64,000 nucleotides of DNA, taken from assembly GCF_016735585.2 (NCBI RefSeq), contig NZ_JAERSE020000001.1, forward strand, positions 806,001 through 870,000. Reading direction: 5' to 3'. Origin of the DNA: Chryseobacterium tagetis. Lineage in GTDB: Bacteria > Bacteroidota > Bacteroidia > Flavobacteriales > Weeksellaceae. Below are positions 1-9,057 of this stretch, piece by piece. Both the position numbers and the translations under genes were made by a program. Below the pieces are notes generated by a model. The model did no database searches and had not been told where the DNA came from. It worked only from the letters and a program-made list of their open reading frames with translations. Numbering within the stretch: position 1 is the stretch's first letter; each line of letters starts with the position of its first letter.

Positions 1-1178
1 GACGGGATTTTTACATCCTGAAGGCCTCTCAATGTACCTAAAGCAGTCACCTGAATTCCGTCTGATAATTGAAATAATGCGGCTATAATCATCAATTTGG
101 AAGCCAAGGTGATTACTTCAATTTCTTCTTTTTTCGTAAAGAAAGTAGGAAGAATATTTCTGCCTAAAATAAAGACAATCCCGCAAATGCACATGAAAAT
201 AAAAGCGATTTTCAGGTTATTGATCCCGACTTTTCTTAGCTCTATATAATTCTGTTCACCAAGCTTACGTCCGATCATTACAGTAGAGGCAACACTGAAA
301 CCTACGCATAGGTTAAAGGTAAATGAAGCCATACTCAAAGCAATCTGGTGAGAGGCAATATCATGAGCAGAAATCAATCCGCAGATAAATGCTGCTCCGG
401 CAAAAGCAGTAACTTCAAAAAACATCTGTAATGCAGTAGGAAGTCCTAATCTCAGCATTTTATCAAACATTTTTTTAGAAAAAACTTCAACTTTTAAAGA
501 AAAGGCTTTAATGTACTGTCTCGTTTTAGGTTCTTTTAATAATACAATATAAAGAAAAACAACCATGAAGATACGAGCGATTAAACTTGCCAATGCGGAT
601 CCTTTTACTCCCATTTCAGGAAATATCCAAAGCCCTTTAATAAAGACATAGTTAAGAACGATATTAATCACGTTGGCAATAATCGTAGCCTTCGTTACCC
701 CGATTGTATAAGATAAGCCTTCAGAAACCTCTCTTAAGGTCTGAAATGCCATGAACGGAACAATACTGACTGCCATAATGGTTAAAAAGTCTACCGTGTT
801 AGGAATGATTGTAGCAGGCTGCCCCGAATGATAGAGTAGTGGCATCCCCAAAAACAAAACTCCCATTAAAATAATACCTACAGACATATTAATAATAAAT
901 CCGTGGCTGAAAACAGAATTGATCGTCTTATGATCATGTTGTGAATGGGCTTCGGAAACCAATGGAGGAATCGCAAACGAGAATCCCAATGCTAAAACAA
1001 ACATGGAGAAAAATACTGCATTTCCTAAAGATACAGAAGCCAGTGCATCTGCTCCCAATAGTTTTCCGACAATGATGTTGTCAAATAAATTTACTGAGAC
1101 TTGTCCTACCTGGGTGAGCATTACCGGTAAGGCGAGTGTCAGAGTTTCTTTTGTGTATTTTTTATGTAAAAAGTTCAT
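1..1178 (-). CDS. MATE family multidrug/sodium antiporter, 3' end cut by window edge
   Basis: Read on the minus strand from the ATG at 1178, the frame stays open to the window edge and gives about 392 residues. It begins MNFLHKKYTKETLTLALPVM, then LTQVGQVSVNLFDNIIVGKL, the typical MATE first helix with a D-N pair. A second repeat starts around residue 240 (RLGLPTALQMFFEV). The two-fold repeat and about ten hydrophobic helices fit the MatE family, inner-membrane pumps that export cationic drugs in exchange for Na+ or H+. MATE proteins are usually 440-470 residues, so some 50-70 residues lie outside the window. Substrate cannot be told from sequence. Confidence 0.88.
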   Translation of the reverse strand, partial: MNFLHKKYTKETLTLALPVMLTQVGQVSVNLFDNIIVGKLLGADALASVSLGNAVFFSMFVLALGFSFAIPPLVSEAHSQHDHKTINSVFSHGFIINMSVGIILMGVLFLGMPLLYHSGQPATIIPNTVDFLTIMAVSIVPFMAFQTLREVSEGLSYTIGVTKATIIANVINIVLNYVFIKGLWIFPEMGVKGSALASLIARIFMVVFLYIVLLKEPKTRQYIKAFSLKVEVFSKKMFDKMLRLGLPTALQMFFEVTAFAGAAFICGLISAHDIASHQIALSMASFTFNLCVGFSVASTVMIGRKLGEQNYIELRKVGINNLKIAFIFMCICGIVFILGRNILPTFFTKKEEIEVITLASKLMIIAALFQLSDGIQVTALGTLRGLQDVKIP

Positions 1179-1208
1179 ATTTATAGTTCATATAGTTTGA
1201 GTTCAAAA

Positions 1209-1242
1209 AAAAATTGCAGTAACAAATGATACTGCAATTTTT
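1209..1242 (-). terminator. Rho-independent terminator of the sigma-54-type regulator
   Basis: A 13-bp perfect stem (1209-1221 with 1230-1242) closes an 8-nt loop. On the minus strand it is followed by a run of T (A-run at 1205-1213 on plus). It lies 28 bp beyond the stop of the response-regulator gene that ends at 1270. The T-run on the other side may also let it work on plus-strand transcripts. Confidence 0.8.
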
Positions 1243-1269
1243 ATAATTTATATTAAGTAATAATTTACA

Positions 1270-2454
1270 TTATTTCCTTACAAAACTTGCAACGTCTTCG
1301 GCAGAAACTGTGTTTCCTCCTAAAATAATTAATCTTTCCACCACATTTCTCAACTCTCTGATATTTCCTGTCCAGGAAAGGGCTTCTAAAGCCTTGATTG
1401 CTTTATCATCGAATTTTTTTGTAGCCGTACCGTGTTCATCGGCAATCACTCCAGAGAAATGTTCTACCAATAATTTGATATCATCTTTTCTTTCATCCAA
1501 TGGCGGTACATAGATTTCAATCACAGAAAGTCTGTGATAAAGGTCTTCTCTGAATCTTCCTGCTTCTATTTCCGTCTGCATATTTTTATTGGTTGCTGCC
1601 AATACTCTTACATCAACTTTTATTTCCTTATCACTTCCTACAGGAGAAACTTTGCTTTCCTGTAACGCTCTTAGCACTTTTGCTTGAGCAATAAGGCTCA
1701 TATCTCCAATTTCGTCTAAGAAAATAGTTCCTCCGTTTGCTTGTTCAAATTTCCCCTGCTTATCTTTAATAGCTCCTGTAAACGATCCTTTTACATGACC
1801 GAAAAGTTCAGATTCTATAAGTTCAGAAGGAATAGCCGCACAGTTTACTTCAATCATTGGTCCTCTTGCTCTTTCACTTTGGTTATGAATAGCATGGGCT
1901 ACAAGCTCCTTTCCAGCTCCATTTGGTCCTGTAATTAAAACTCTGGCATCAGAAACGGCAACTTTATCAATCATATCCTGGATCTTCTGTAATCCTGCAG
2001 ATTCACCAATCATTTGATATTTTTTGTTGACTTTTTTCTTCAGCGTTTTATTTTCAGTTTGAAGATTTTTGTTCTCCTTTTTAAGTGTTTCTTTAGTTAA
2101 AGCATTTTTGACACTTGTAATCAATCTGTTAATGTCAATTGGTTTCGAGATGAAATCGTAAGCACCATCCTTTAAACAGGAAACCGCAGAATCAATATCT
2201 GCGTGCCCGGAAATCATAATAAAAGTAGTTTCAGGCTTCAATGCTAAACTCTGTTTCAAAAGTTCAGTTCCTGAAAGTTTCGGCATTTTGATGTCAGAAA
2301 TCACCAATGCAAAATCTTCTTTCTCTACCTGTTTATAGCCTTCAAGGCCATCTTCGGCGATTACAAATTCATAATCAGTAAGTTCATCTGAGAGAATACT
2401 GTGAAGAACTCCCGATATTGCTTTTTCGTCTTCTACGATAAGGATTTTTTGCAT
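1270..2454 (-). CDS. Sigma-54-type response regulator (receiver + AAA+), no C-terminal HTH
   Basis: 394 residues from MQKILIVEDEK. I chose the ATG at 2454 because the receiver fold begins there and a -7 box lies 5 bp upstream. Residues 1-120 form a receiver with acidic pair E8/D9 and phospho-acceptor D54 (ISDIKMPK). A coiled linker follows (about 130-150), then a sigma-54 activator AAA+ module: Walker A GPNGAGKE, the sigma-54 contact loop as GSFTGA in place of GAFTGA, Walker B IFLDEIG, and arginine-finger region FREDLYHRL. The protein ends at VASFVRK directly after the AAA+ lid, so the Fis-type HTH of NtrC relatives (usually 440-480 aa) is missing. It may activate sigma-54 from solution or through a partner. 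No histidine kinase is adjacent. Confidence 0.9.
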   Translation of the reverse strand: MQKILIVEDEKAISGVLHSILSDELTDYEFVIAEDGLEGYKQVEKEDFALVISDIKMPKLSGTELLKQSLALKPETTFIMISGHADIDSAVSCLKDGAYDFISKPIDINRLITSVKNALTKETLKKENKNLQTENKTLKKKVNKKYQMIGESAGLQKIQDMIDKVAVSDARVLITGPNGAGKELVAHAIHNQSERARGPMIEVNCAAIPSELIESELFGHVKGSFTGAIKDKQGKFEQANGGTIFLDEIGDMSLIAQAKVLRALQESKVSPVGSDKEIKVDVRVLAATNKNMQTEIEAGRFREDLYHRLSVIEIYVPPLDERKDDIKLLVEHFSGVIADEHGTATKKFDDKAIKALEALSWTGNIRELRNVVERLIILGGNTVSAEDVASFVRK

Positions 2455-2459
2455 AGTTG

Positions 2460-2467
2460 CAAATTTA
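2460..2467 (-). promoter_or_regulatory. -7 box TAAATTTG of the response regulator; near-leaderless
   Basis: The minus strand reads TAAATTTG, 5 bases, then ATG at 2454. This matches the Bacteroidota -7 consensus TAnnTTTG. A TTTG at 2491-2494 could be the -33 element at a long 23-bp spacing. Transcription would start on or very near the start codon, so the message may be leaderless. Confidence 0.5.
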
Positions 2468-2511
2468 GAAATTTTTGATTGAATTATTAGCAAAAAGCAT
2501 ACCTAAATGAT

Positions 2512-3171
2512 CTATTTCGTATAATCTCTTCTGCCAAAAATTGCAGAACCTACCCTTACTGAATTGGCGCCACATTCTATTGCGACAGGGAAATCATCAC
2601 TCATTCCCATAGATAAAGTTTCTAAAGGCTTTTGCTTACTCAGTTCATCAAAAAGGTTTTTAAGAACAGAAAACTCCTTTCTGATCTGCAGCTCATTGTC
2701 TGTAAATGTTGCCATTCCCATCAATCCTGTAATTTCAATATTTGAATAGGCTCCGTTAATATAGTTTTGAAACAAAGCTTTAGCTTCCTCAATTTCCAAT
2801 CCGAATTTGCTTTCTTCTTCTGCAATTTTCACCTGAAGCAAAACTTTAATTTTTCGCTCGTACTTTGCTGCTTCTTTGTTGATTTCTAAAATTAATTTTT
2901 CAGAATCCACACTTTGAATCGTATCTACAAACTCTGCAATATACTTCACTTTATTGGTCTGCAAATGCCCGATAAGGTGCCATTGGATATCTTTGGGAAG
3001 AAGAGGATATTTTTCCATAACCTCCTGTACTTTGTTTTCACCAAAGACTCTTTGCCCTAAATCATAAACCTCCTGAATCGCTGAAACCGGATGCGTTTTA
3101 GAGACAGCAACCAATTCTACATTTTCTGGAAGCTGATTTTTTATTGTATTGTAATTTTCCTGAATGCTCAT
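2512..3171 (-). CDS. yggS: YggS/PLPBP family pyridoxal-phosphate homeostasis protein
   Basis: 219 residues, the usual length for the family. PLP-binding lysine is expected at K25 in VELVAVSKTHP; further family blocks are FGENKVQEV, WHLIGHLQTNK, GLMGMATF, LSMGMSDDF and VRVGSAIFG. The fold is an alanine-racemase-type barrel that binds PLP but has no known enzymatic turnover; it buffers free PLP and affects amino-acid metabolism. The ATG at 3171 begins the aligned N-terminus. It lies 57 bp upstream of the response regulator on the same strand; the regulator appears to have its own promoter, so co-transcription is uncertain. Confidence 0.93.
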   Translation of the reverse strand: MSIQENYNTIKNQLPENVELVAVSKTHPVSAIQEVYDLGQRVFGENKVQEVMEKYPLLPKDIQWHLIGHLQTNKVKYIAEFVDTIQSVDSEKLILEINKEAAKYERKIKVLLQVKIAEEESKFGLEIEEAKALFQNYINGAYSNIEITGLMGMATFTDNELQIRKEFSVLKNLFDELSKQKPLETLSMGMSDDFPVAIECGANSVRVGSAIFGRRDYTK

Positions 3172-3270
3172 ACTTGCAAATTTCTGAATTTTAAAAGCAA
3201 AAAACGAATGAATTTATAAAATTTAAAACAAGGAACTGTGTTTTACAACTTAAAGAAAAAGTAGTTATCC

Positions 3271-3354
3271 CGTCATTCTGACGAAGGAAGAATCTGATCT
3301 GGTAAAAATTGAGAGCAGATTCTTTACTTCATTTCATTTCGTTCAGAATGACAG
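3271..3354. repeat. REP-like imperfect inverted repeat (GTCATTCTGA family)
   Basis: Left arm CGTCATTCTGACGAAGGAAG continues to AATCT at 3295; right arm from AGATTCTT (3318) to CAGAATGAC (3352) is its imperfect reverse complement. Together they form an 84-bp hairpin-like unit between yggS and the deacetylase. The left arm recurs at 46943-46967 on the opposite strand with 24 of 25 bases identical. It is non-coding and resembles the dispersed REP-like palindromes known in Bacteroidota genomes. Confidence 0.7.
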
Positions 3355-3372
3355 GAAAACTGAATATTTGAA

Positions 3373-4239
3373 TTAATTCAACACTTCATTGATCTTAGGA
3401 TATTCTGAAATTTTCTTAAATACAAAACGGTTACTTTTCTGAAGCTGTTCAATAAACAAATCAAGCTCATTGATAGAATCAGAATCTGTTAAATATTGAT
3501 CATGAGTAAGAAATACAAGATGTCTTGAAGTTTTTTCCAGATCATTGAAAAAAATGCTGTCTACTTTTTTCAGCATCGCCTGATGATTTCCTTTTAATGC
3601 CATTTTCTGACCTGGTTTCCATTCCAGATCCCAACCGATGACTTTATATCCGGCTTCTTTAAGCTTATTAGCTGCTTCAGTAGAACTTTTAAGGTCAGTT
3701 ACATTCGTATTATTAAGCCTCCAGATATTTCTACCCGGAGTTCTTGCAATTTTATCATACAATTTCAGGCTGTCTTTTGCTGTATCAAAATCATGCACAA
3801 CAGCTTGAGGGTTTTTATAAAAATCAGTGTATTTATTACTGGCATGGGTGAAACTGTGATTTGCCAGTTCTACCAACGGATCTTTTTGCAGAAGTTCAAA
3901 ATCGTTTTTCTGTGTTTTGCTTCCATAGACATGTTTTCCGACTATAAAAGCGGTTGCACAGACATTTCTTTTGTTTAAAATTTTCAGGAGATTTTTTGTC
4001 CCTTGGTTCGGGCCATCATCAAACGTAAGGTAAATAACTCTTTTATCTGATGCTACATTTTCATCATCAATTTTAGGAATGACTTTTGCGACGGGGAGTT
4101 TTTGGGGAATCGGTATATCTGATTCTTTTTTGTCGTTTTTTCGGTTACACCCGTTGAATAAGATTGATGTTGCACTCATCACTGCAAACATCCCAAGAAA
4201 AGTCTTGTTTCTAGACTTTTCCGCAAAAGTTTTTTTCAT
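3373..4239 (-). CDS. Polysaccharide deacetylase (NodB homology) lipoprotein
   Basis: 288 residues. The N-terminus has a basic stretch, a hydrophobic segment and lipobox LFNGC, with C31 as the lipidated residue, so it is probably a periplasm- or surface-facing lipoprotein. The NodB domain starts with TFDDGP at 72-77 (catalytic and metal-binding Asp), with metal-ligand histidines H128 and H132 in NHSFTHAS, and ends with GWDLEW and LTHDQY. Relatives remove N- or O-acetyl groups from peptidoglycan, chitin-like or capsule sugars; the substrate here is unknown. The first strand is followed by KNLLKILNK and the A-T-A-F-I-V motif typical of the family. A single gene with a 129-bp gap to its upstream neighbour. 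Confidence 0.9.
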   Translation of the reverse strand: MKKTFAEKSRNKTFLGMFAVMSATSILFNGCNRKNDKKESDIPIPQKLPVAKVIPKIDDENVASDKRVIYLTFDDGPNQGTKNLLKILNKRNVCATAFIVGKHVYGSKTQKNDFELLQKDPLVELANHSFTHASNKYTDFYKNPQAVVHDFDTAKDSLKLYDKIARTPGRNIWRLNNTNVTDLKSSTEAANKLKEAGYKVIGWDLEWKPGQKMALKGNHQAMLKKVDSIFFNDLEKTSRHLVFLTHDQYLTDSDSINELDLFIEQLQKSNRFVFKKISEYPKINEVLN

Positions 4240-4369
4240 AAAATGGTTCGGAATTTAAATTGTTAAAAATTGTTAATTTTTGTAAATTATTCTTAACAAA
4301 TTACATGCCGATTTTTTTCCTTTTTTCACTTTTTAAGGAATTTTTAATAATCTTATGAATAAGACAATA

Positions 4370-5098
4370 TTATGAAAGTAATTCTTTTAAATATAGAGAA
4401 TTAGTCACAGCGGCATTTCCCCATGTATTATTGAAAAAGATAAAGGTTTTCTTATTGATTTTTCTGATCTTTTCAGCCAAATTATTAAGGAACTCTGTGC
4501 TGTATTCGGATTTATAAAGAACAGGCTTTCCGTGAAGTCTGTAATATAAAACCTCGGAATGGTTTGTAATAACTTCTTCCGGGAGATTCCCGGGGAAGCT
4601 TACTCCTGAAAAAACAATCTCATGTTCTTTGAGAATTTTAAAAACCTGAGGATCCCACCAAGATTCATGACGGAATTCAATGACATTTAAATAGCCGAAA
4701 TCAATGTTTTTAAGAATTGTTTCAATATTTTCTTCCGTGTTCCTGAAAGAAGGGGGGAACTGATAGAGAAACCCTGAAAGTTTTTCTTTTAAATGGTCAT
4801 GAATATGATTACAAAATTCTGTAATCTCTTCATTGCAATCTTTCAGACGCTTTTCGTGGGAAATTGTTTTCGGAATTTTAACAAAAAATCTGAAATCTTC
4901 AGGAGTTTCATCACTCCATTTCAGAAGCGTTTTAGCCGTTGGATTCCTGTAAAACGTTGAATTGATTTCTACACAGTTGAAAGTTTGGGAATATAATGAA
5001 AGAAAGTCTTTACTTTTGGTAGCTTCAGGATATAATGATCCTTTCCAATCATTATTGTAAAACCCTGAACAGCCGATATAAAGACTTTCTTTTTTCAT
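4370..5098 (-). CDS. DUF72 (YecE-like) family protein
   Basis: 242 residues. Starts IGCSGFYNNDWKGSLYP, continues with NCVEINSTFYRNP and later EFRHESW, all hallmark blocks of the DUF72 TIM-barrel family. Biochemical function is unknown; the fold resembles sugar-phosphate isomerases and endonuclease IV. Its ATG is 2 bp after the stop of the copper ATPase on the same strand, so the two are almost certainly co-transcribed. Whether it takes part in metal handling is not shown by the sequence. Confidence 0.88.
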   Translation of the reverse strand: MKKESLYIGCSGFYNNDWKGSLYPEATKSKDFLSLYSQTFNCVEINSTFYRNPTAKTLLKWSDETPEDFRFFVKIPKTISHEKRLKDCNEEITEFCNHIHDHLKEKLSGFLYQFPPSFRNTEENIETILKNIDFGYLNVIEFRHESWWDPQVFKILKEHEIVFSGVSFPGNLPEEVITNHSEVLYYRLHGKPVLYKSEYSTEFLNNLAEKIRKINKKTFIFFNNTWGNAAVTNSLYLKELLS

Positions 5099-5100
5099 GT

Positions 5101-7944
5101 TTATTTACTCTCTAAATTGACAGAATTTAAACGGAGTGAATTTAAAATCACAGATAAAGAACTGAAGCTCATTGCTGCTGCTGCAATCATCGGTGATAAA
5201 AGAATTCCAAAGAAAGGATACAATAATCCTGCCGCAACGGGAATCCCTAAGACATTATAAATAAAGGCAAAAAACAGGTTTTCTTTAATGTTTTTCAGGA
5301 GTTTCTCGCTTAATAATTTTGCTTTGGCAACTCCAAGAATATCCCCTTTTAATAAAGTGATTTCAGCGCTTTCAATCGCGACATCAGTTCCTGTCCCCAT
5401 TGCGATTCCGATATTGGCTTGGGCAAGAGCGGGGGAGTCATTGATTCCGTCTCCGGTCATAGCCACGATTTTTCCTTGTTGCTGAAGCTTTTTCACTTCA
5501 TTTAATTTATCTTCTGGATGGCAATTAGCTTTAAAATGTCTGATTCCCAATTCTTCTGCAACAGCTTTTGCAGTATGTTCGTTATCACCGGTCATCATTA
5601 TAACATCTACGCCTTCGCTTAGCAATTGTTGCACAGCTTTTTTAGAACTTTCCTTGATCTTATCTGTAAAGCTGATAAACCCTAAAACGGTATTGCCTTG
5701 AGCAACATACGAAATTGTATGCGCTTTTGACTGAATTTCAATGGCTTTCTGTTTTAAATTTTCGGGAATTGTTATCTGATGGGAAATTAATAAACTTTCA
5801 TTTCCAAGATAAACTGTTTCTCCGTTGATATTTCCTTTTACGCCTTTTCCTGAGATGTTTTCAAATTTCTCCACTTTTTCAGGAAGAATATTGTTGTTTT
5901 GAGCTTTTTTTATCACCGCATTGGATAAAGGATGTTCAGAATTTTGGTTCAATGAATAAGCTAATTTCAGGATTGAATTTTGATCTTTATGAAGTGTTTC
6001 AATATATTCTACAGATGGTTTTCCCTCCGTTAACGTTCCTGTTTTATCAGTAATTAGAACGTTTACTTTATTCATTTGTTCAAGCGCTTCCGCGTTTTTA
6101 ATGAGAATGCCGTTTTGAGCGCCTTTTCCGATTCCGACCATCAGAGACATTGGTGTGGCTAATCCTAAAGCACATGGACAGGCAACAATTAAAACTGCAA
6201 CTGCATTTACAAAAGCAAATAAGCTTCTTTTTCCTTCCGGCCCGAAAAACTGCCATAAAAGAAATGTAAGAACAGCAATTAAAATAACGGCCGGAACAAA
6301 AACTTTAGCAACCTTGTCCGTCAGTTTCTGAATCGGAGCTTTGCTTCGGCTGGCTTCATTTACCATTTTGATGATCTGTGAAAGCAACGTTTCATCACCC
6401 ACTTTTTCAGCTTTCATAATGAATACCTGGTTTCCGTTGATAGTTCCTGAAGAAACCTTATCGTTAAGGCTTTTTTCAACGGGAATAGGTTCTCCTGTGA
6501 TCATACTTTCGTCTACATAAGAGCTTCCTTCTGTGATTTTTCCGTCAACAGGAATTTTCTCGCCGGGTTTTACTTTTAACAGATCTCCTATTTTTACCTG
6601 CGAAAGCAGTACTTTCTTTTCTTCTCCATTTACCATAAGGTTCGCTTCATCTGGTGAAAGATTCATCAGTTCACGGATTGCATTTCCTGTTTTTTTATGA
6701 GCAGCAGCTTCCATAAGCTGGCCTAAAATCACCAATGTCAAAATCACGCAGACTGCTTCAAAATATAATGGGATCTCATGATTATGACCTCGAATTTCAT
6801 GCGGAATCATATCAGGAAAAGCCAAAGCAACAATGCTGAAAATAAATGCAGCAGCAACACCTAATACAATTAAACTGAACATATTTAAATTCCAGGTTTT
6901 AAAAGAAACCCAGCCTCTTTTCATTAAGAACCATCCTGAATACAAAAGGACAGGAAGCGTTAAAATAAACTCAATAATGCCCTGAACCTGATGTGAAAAA
7001 GGAAAATTAATAAACATTCCGCCCATGGAAAGAATAAAAACGGGAATCGTAAAGGCTAAAGAAATGATGAATTTCCTTTTTAGCAACTTATAAGTTTCAT
7101 CTTCACCGTCATTGTTGGTGTCAGGCATTTTTACTAAATCCATTCCACAGATAGGGCAATCTCCCGGTTCATCTCTGATGATCTCAGGATGCATCGGACA
7201 AGTGTATTTTGCTGCTTTTTTCTCAGGATATTTCACCAGATCCATTCCGCAGACCGGGCATCCGACATTGCTGTCGTATACTTTATCTCCTTCGCAATAC
7301 ATCGGGCAGTAATATTTTCCTGCCATTTCATCGGTAACTTTAGGAGCTTCATGATGATGACTGTGATCGTGAGAGTGATGATGTGAATGGTTTTCTGAGT
7401 TTTTAATCAGATCATCGGTAATTTCTTCCAAATGCATATGACAAACCGGACAATCACCTTTTTCGTCATAGATCTTGTCTCCTTCACAAAACATGGGACA
7501 ATAATATTTCCCGATATTGTCTTTGAAATTTTCGGGTAAGTTCGTAGAAGAGTAGGTAGGTTTGTGATTAGGATCTTTAGCTAATTTTTCCTCAATAGGC
7601 ACCAAATACATATTGCAAGTCGGACATCTTTTTCCCTGCTGAAAATATACTTTATCACCTTCACATTCCATCGGGCAATAATAGACAGATGATGGAGAGA
7701 CTCTGTCTTGTGGTTTGACAAAAGCTTTTTCAGGATTATTCGGATCTTCTAATTTGTAATTTCCGATGTCTTCCAGTGCTTTATTTAAAGCATTTAATTC
7801 AATATCTTTTTCGGAAGTGATGGTCGCTGTATTTGTTTCTAAGTCAACATCAGCTTGTACTCCTTCAATGCTGTTCAGTTTTTCAGAAATCTTTTTCTGG
7901 CAACCGGAGCAGGTCATTCCGAGTATTTTATATTGTTTTTCCAT
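5101..7944 (-). CDS. copA: Cu+-exporting P1B-type ATPase with HMA and four HMBD repeats
   Basis: 947 residues. Order: HMA domain with C12-S-G-C15; three YYCPM-C-GDK-type heavy-metal-binding repeats (about 88-117, 147-175, 212-239); a His-rich spacer (about 185-200) before the third; a fourth YTCPMHPE repeat (about 247-273); then eight membrane helices. CPC lies in helix 6 (about 588-590), phosphorylated D in DKTGT (about 631), NSEHPL near 671 and GDGIND near 830. Helix 7 NLFFAFIYN and helix 8 MSFSS match the Cu+ (P1B-1) signatures N-x6-YN and M-x2-SS. It pumps Cu+ out of the cytoplasm. Four Cys/Met/His repeats are more than the one or two most often seen. The AraC-type regulator upstream carries its own HMA domain, suggesting copper control. 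Confidence 0.94.
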   Translation of the reverse strand: MEKQYKILGMTCSGCQKKISEKLNSIEGVQADVDLETNTATITSEKDIELNALNKALEDIGNYKLEDPNNPEKAFVKPQDRVSPSSVYYCPMECEGDKVYFQQGKRCPTCNMYLVPIEEKLAKDPNHKPTYSSTNLPENFKDNIGKYYCPMFCEGDKIYDEKGDCPVCHMHLEEITDDLIKNSENHSHHHSHDHSHHHEAPKVTDEMAGKYYCPMYCEGDKVYDSNVGCPVCGMDLVKYPEKKAAKYTCPMHPEIIRDEPGDCPICGMDLVKMPDTNNDGEDETYKLLKRKFIISLAFTIPVFILSMGGMFINFPFSHQVQGIIEFILTLPVLLYSGWFLMKRGWVSFKTWNLNMFSLIVLGVAAAFIFSIVALAFPDMIPHEIRGHNHEIPLYFEAVCVILTLVILGQLMEAAAHKKTGNAIRELMNLSPDEANLMVNGEEKKVLLSQVKIGDLLKVKPGEKIPVDGKITEGSSYVDESMITGEPIPVEKSLNDKVSSGTINGNQVFIMKAEKVGDETLLSQIIKMVNEASRSKAPIQKLTDKVAKVFVPAVILIAVLTFLLWQFFGPEGKRSLFAFVNAVAVLIVACPCALGLATPMSLMVGIGKGAQNGILIKNAEALEQMNKVNVLITDKTGTLTEGKPSVEYIETLHKDQNSILKLAYSLNQNSEHPLSNAVIKKAQNNNILPEKVEKFENISGKGVKGNINGETVYLGNESLLISHQITIPENLKQKAIEIQSKAHTISYVAQGNTVLGFISFTDKIKESSKKAVQQLLSEGVDVIMMTGDNEHTAKAVAEELGIRHFKANCHPEDKLNEVKKLQQQGKIVAMTGDGINDSPALAQANIGIAMGTGTDVAIESAEITLLKGDILGVAKAKLLSEKLLKNIKENLFFAFIYNVLGIPVAAGLLYPFFGILLSPMIAAAAMSFSSLSVILNSLRLNSVNLESK

Positions 7945-8044
7945 GATCCTTTTAATTTATAGTACAAATTTCCAAAATACAACAGGAAGGTTGTTATAAA
8001 TTTAAGGATAAAGTTTATAGAATTTGGCAGAGGATATAGAAAGG

Positions 8045-8084
8045 ATTAGAGTTTTGATCATAAATTATCTTTCAAAACTCTAAT
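8045..8084 (-). terminator. Terminator-like hairpin after the HMA-AraC regulator
   Basis: A 13-bp perfect stem, ATTAGAGTTTTGA (8045-8057) with its complement at 8072-8084, sits 11 bp after the regulator stop at 8096. The T-run that follows on the minus strand is weak (CCTTTCT), so it may act as a leaky terminator or an mRNA-stabilising hairpin before the ATPase gene. Confidence 0.45.
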
Positions 8085-8095
8085 AGGCTTAATTT

Positions 8096-8656
8096 TCAGA
8101 CAAGATCTAACGGTTTTCTATTGTGAATCTTCAATTTTTTAAACTCGGTGGGAGTAAATCCAGAACTGTTTCTGAATTGTGATGAGAGATGCTGAACACT
8201 TTTATAACCAAGCTTTCCTGCAATTTCTGTCAGGGTAAATTCATTATATAAAAGAAGCTCCTTCACTTTTTCAATCTTCTGAAGAATAAAAAACTGCTCC
8301 AAGGTAATATTTTCGTTCTGGGAAAAAGTTTTTGAGAGCGAACTGTAATCTTTATGAAGTTTTGAGATTAAAAATTCCGAAAGAAGAAAGTTTTCATCAA
8401 CATCAAGCTCACTTATTTTTACGATAATCAGATTTTTGATCTTTTCAACAAGCTGATGGGAAGAATCCTTTATTCTTTCAAAACCTGTCTCCAACAATTG
8501 TTTTTCAAGAGACTGAAGGTCTTGTTCCGAAAGGTCAGATTCTGTCTCCACTTCACCAAGATGAATAGATGCAATTTTGATATGAGCTTCATTAAAAATA
8601 CCCGTCACCGCAGAAATACATCTGCCACAAACCATATTTTTTATGAATATCTTCAT
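8096..8656 (-). CDS. HMA-like metal-binding domain fused to AraC-type HTH regulator
   Basis: 186 residues. Residues 1-70 look like a heavy-metal-associated domain: MKIFIKNMVCGRC, with C10 and C13 forming M-x-C-x2-C, then a betaalphabeta pattern ending in GFERI. Residues about 85-180 carry the double HTH of AraC/XylS proteins, ending LTEIAGKLGYKSVQHLSSQF and FTPTEFKKLK. No sugar-binding cupin is present. It probably senses Cu+ directly and controls the ATPase gene 151 bp downstream on the same strand. Its ATG overlaps the stop of the upstream thioesterase by 4 bp (ATGA), implying translational coupling. Metal identity is inferred from context. Confidence 0.82.
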   Translation of the reverse strand: MKIFIKNMVCGRCISAVTGIFNEAHIKIASIHLGEVETESDLSEQDLQSLEKQLLETGFERIKDSSHQLVEKIKNLIIVKISELDVDENFLLSEFLISKLHKDYSSLSKTFSQNENITLEQFFILQKIEKVKELLLYNEFTLTEIAGKLGYKSVQHLSSQFRNSSGFTPTEFKKLKIHNRKPLDLV

Positions 8657-9057
8657 TGTTGATCCTGATTGTTTAGCAACCTGTCTTTTACAAATTCAAC
8701 TTTTGTTTTCCCATGCGGAGCAGGATTTCCGTCCTGATCTAAATTTACCATTACAATTCGGTCAACTGTAATGATAGTTTGATGTGTCATTTTATTTCGT
8801 ACATCACATCTTAAGGTAAGAGAAGTAGAGCCGAAAGCTGAAACTTCGATACCAATTTCTATAATATCACCTTGCTTTGCAGAGCTCACAAAGTTGATTT
8901 CTGAGATGAATTTTGTAACTACTTTTTTATTTTCTAATTGAATCACGGCGTATAACGCAGCTTCTTCATCAATCCACTGTAATAATCTTCCTCCAAAAAG
9001 TGATTGGTTAGGATTTAAGTCTTCAGGTTTTACCCATTTTCTAGTATGATAGTTCAT
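8653..9057 (-). CDS. Hotdog-fold acyl-CoA thioesterase (YciA/BFIT type)
   Basis: 134 residues. The block NPNQSLFGGRLLQWIDEEAA is the active-site helix of the YciA/ACOT hotdog family: N-x-N-x2-L-F-G-G plus the catalytic D in WIDE. It hydrolyses acyl-CoA thioesters to free acid and CoA in the cytoplasm; chain length is not predictable. The gene starts the thioesterase-regulator pair with a 4-bp overlap. A minus-strand TAAATTTG box at 9077-9084 lies 19 bp upstream of the ATG and is a candidate promoter. Confidence 0.88.
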   Translation of the reverse strand: MNYHTRKWVKPEDLNPNQSLFGGRLLQWIDEEAALYAVIQLENKKVVTKFISEINFVSSAKQGDIIEIGIEVSAFGSTSLTLRCDVRNKMTHQTIITVDRIVMVNLDQDGNPAPHGKTKVEFVKDRLLNNQDQQ

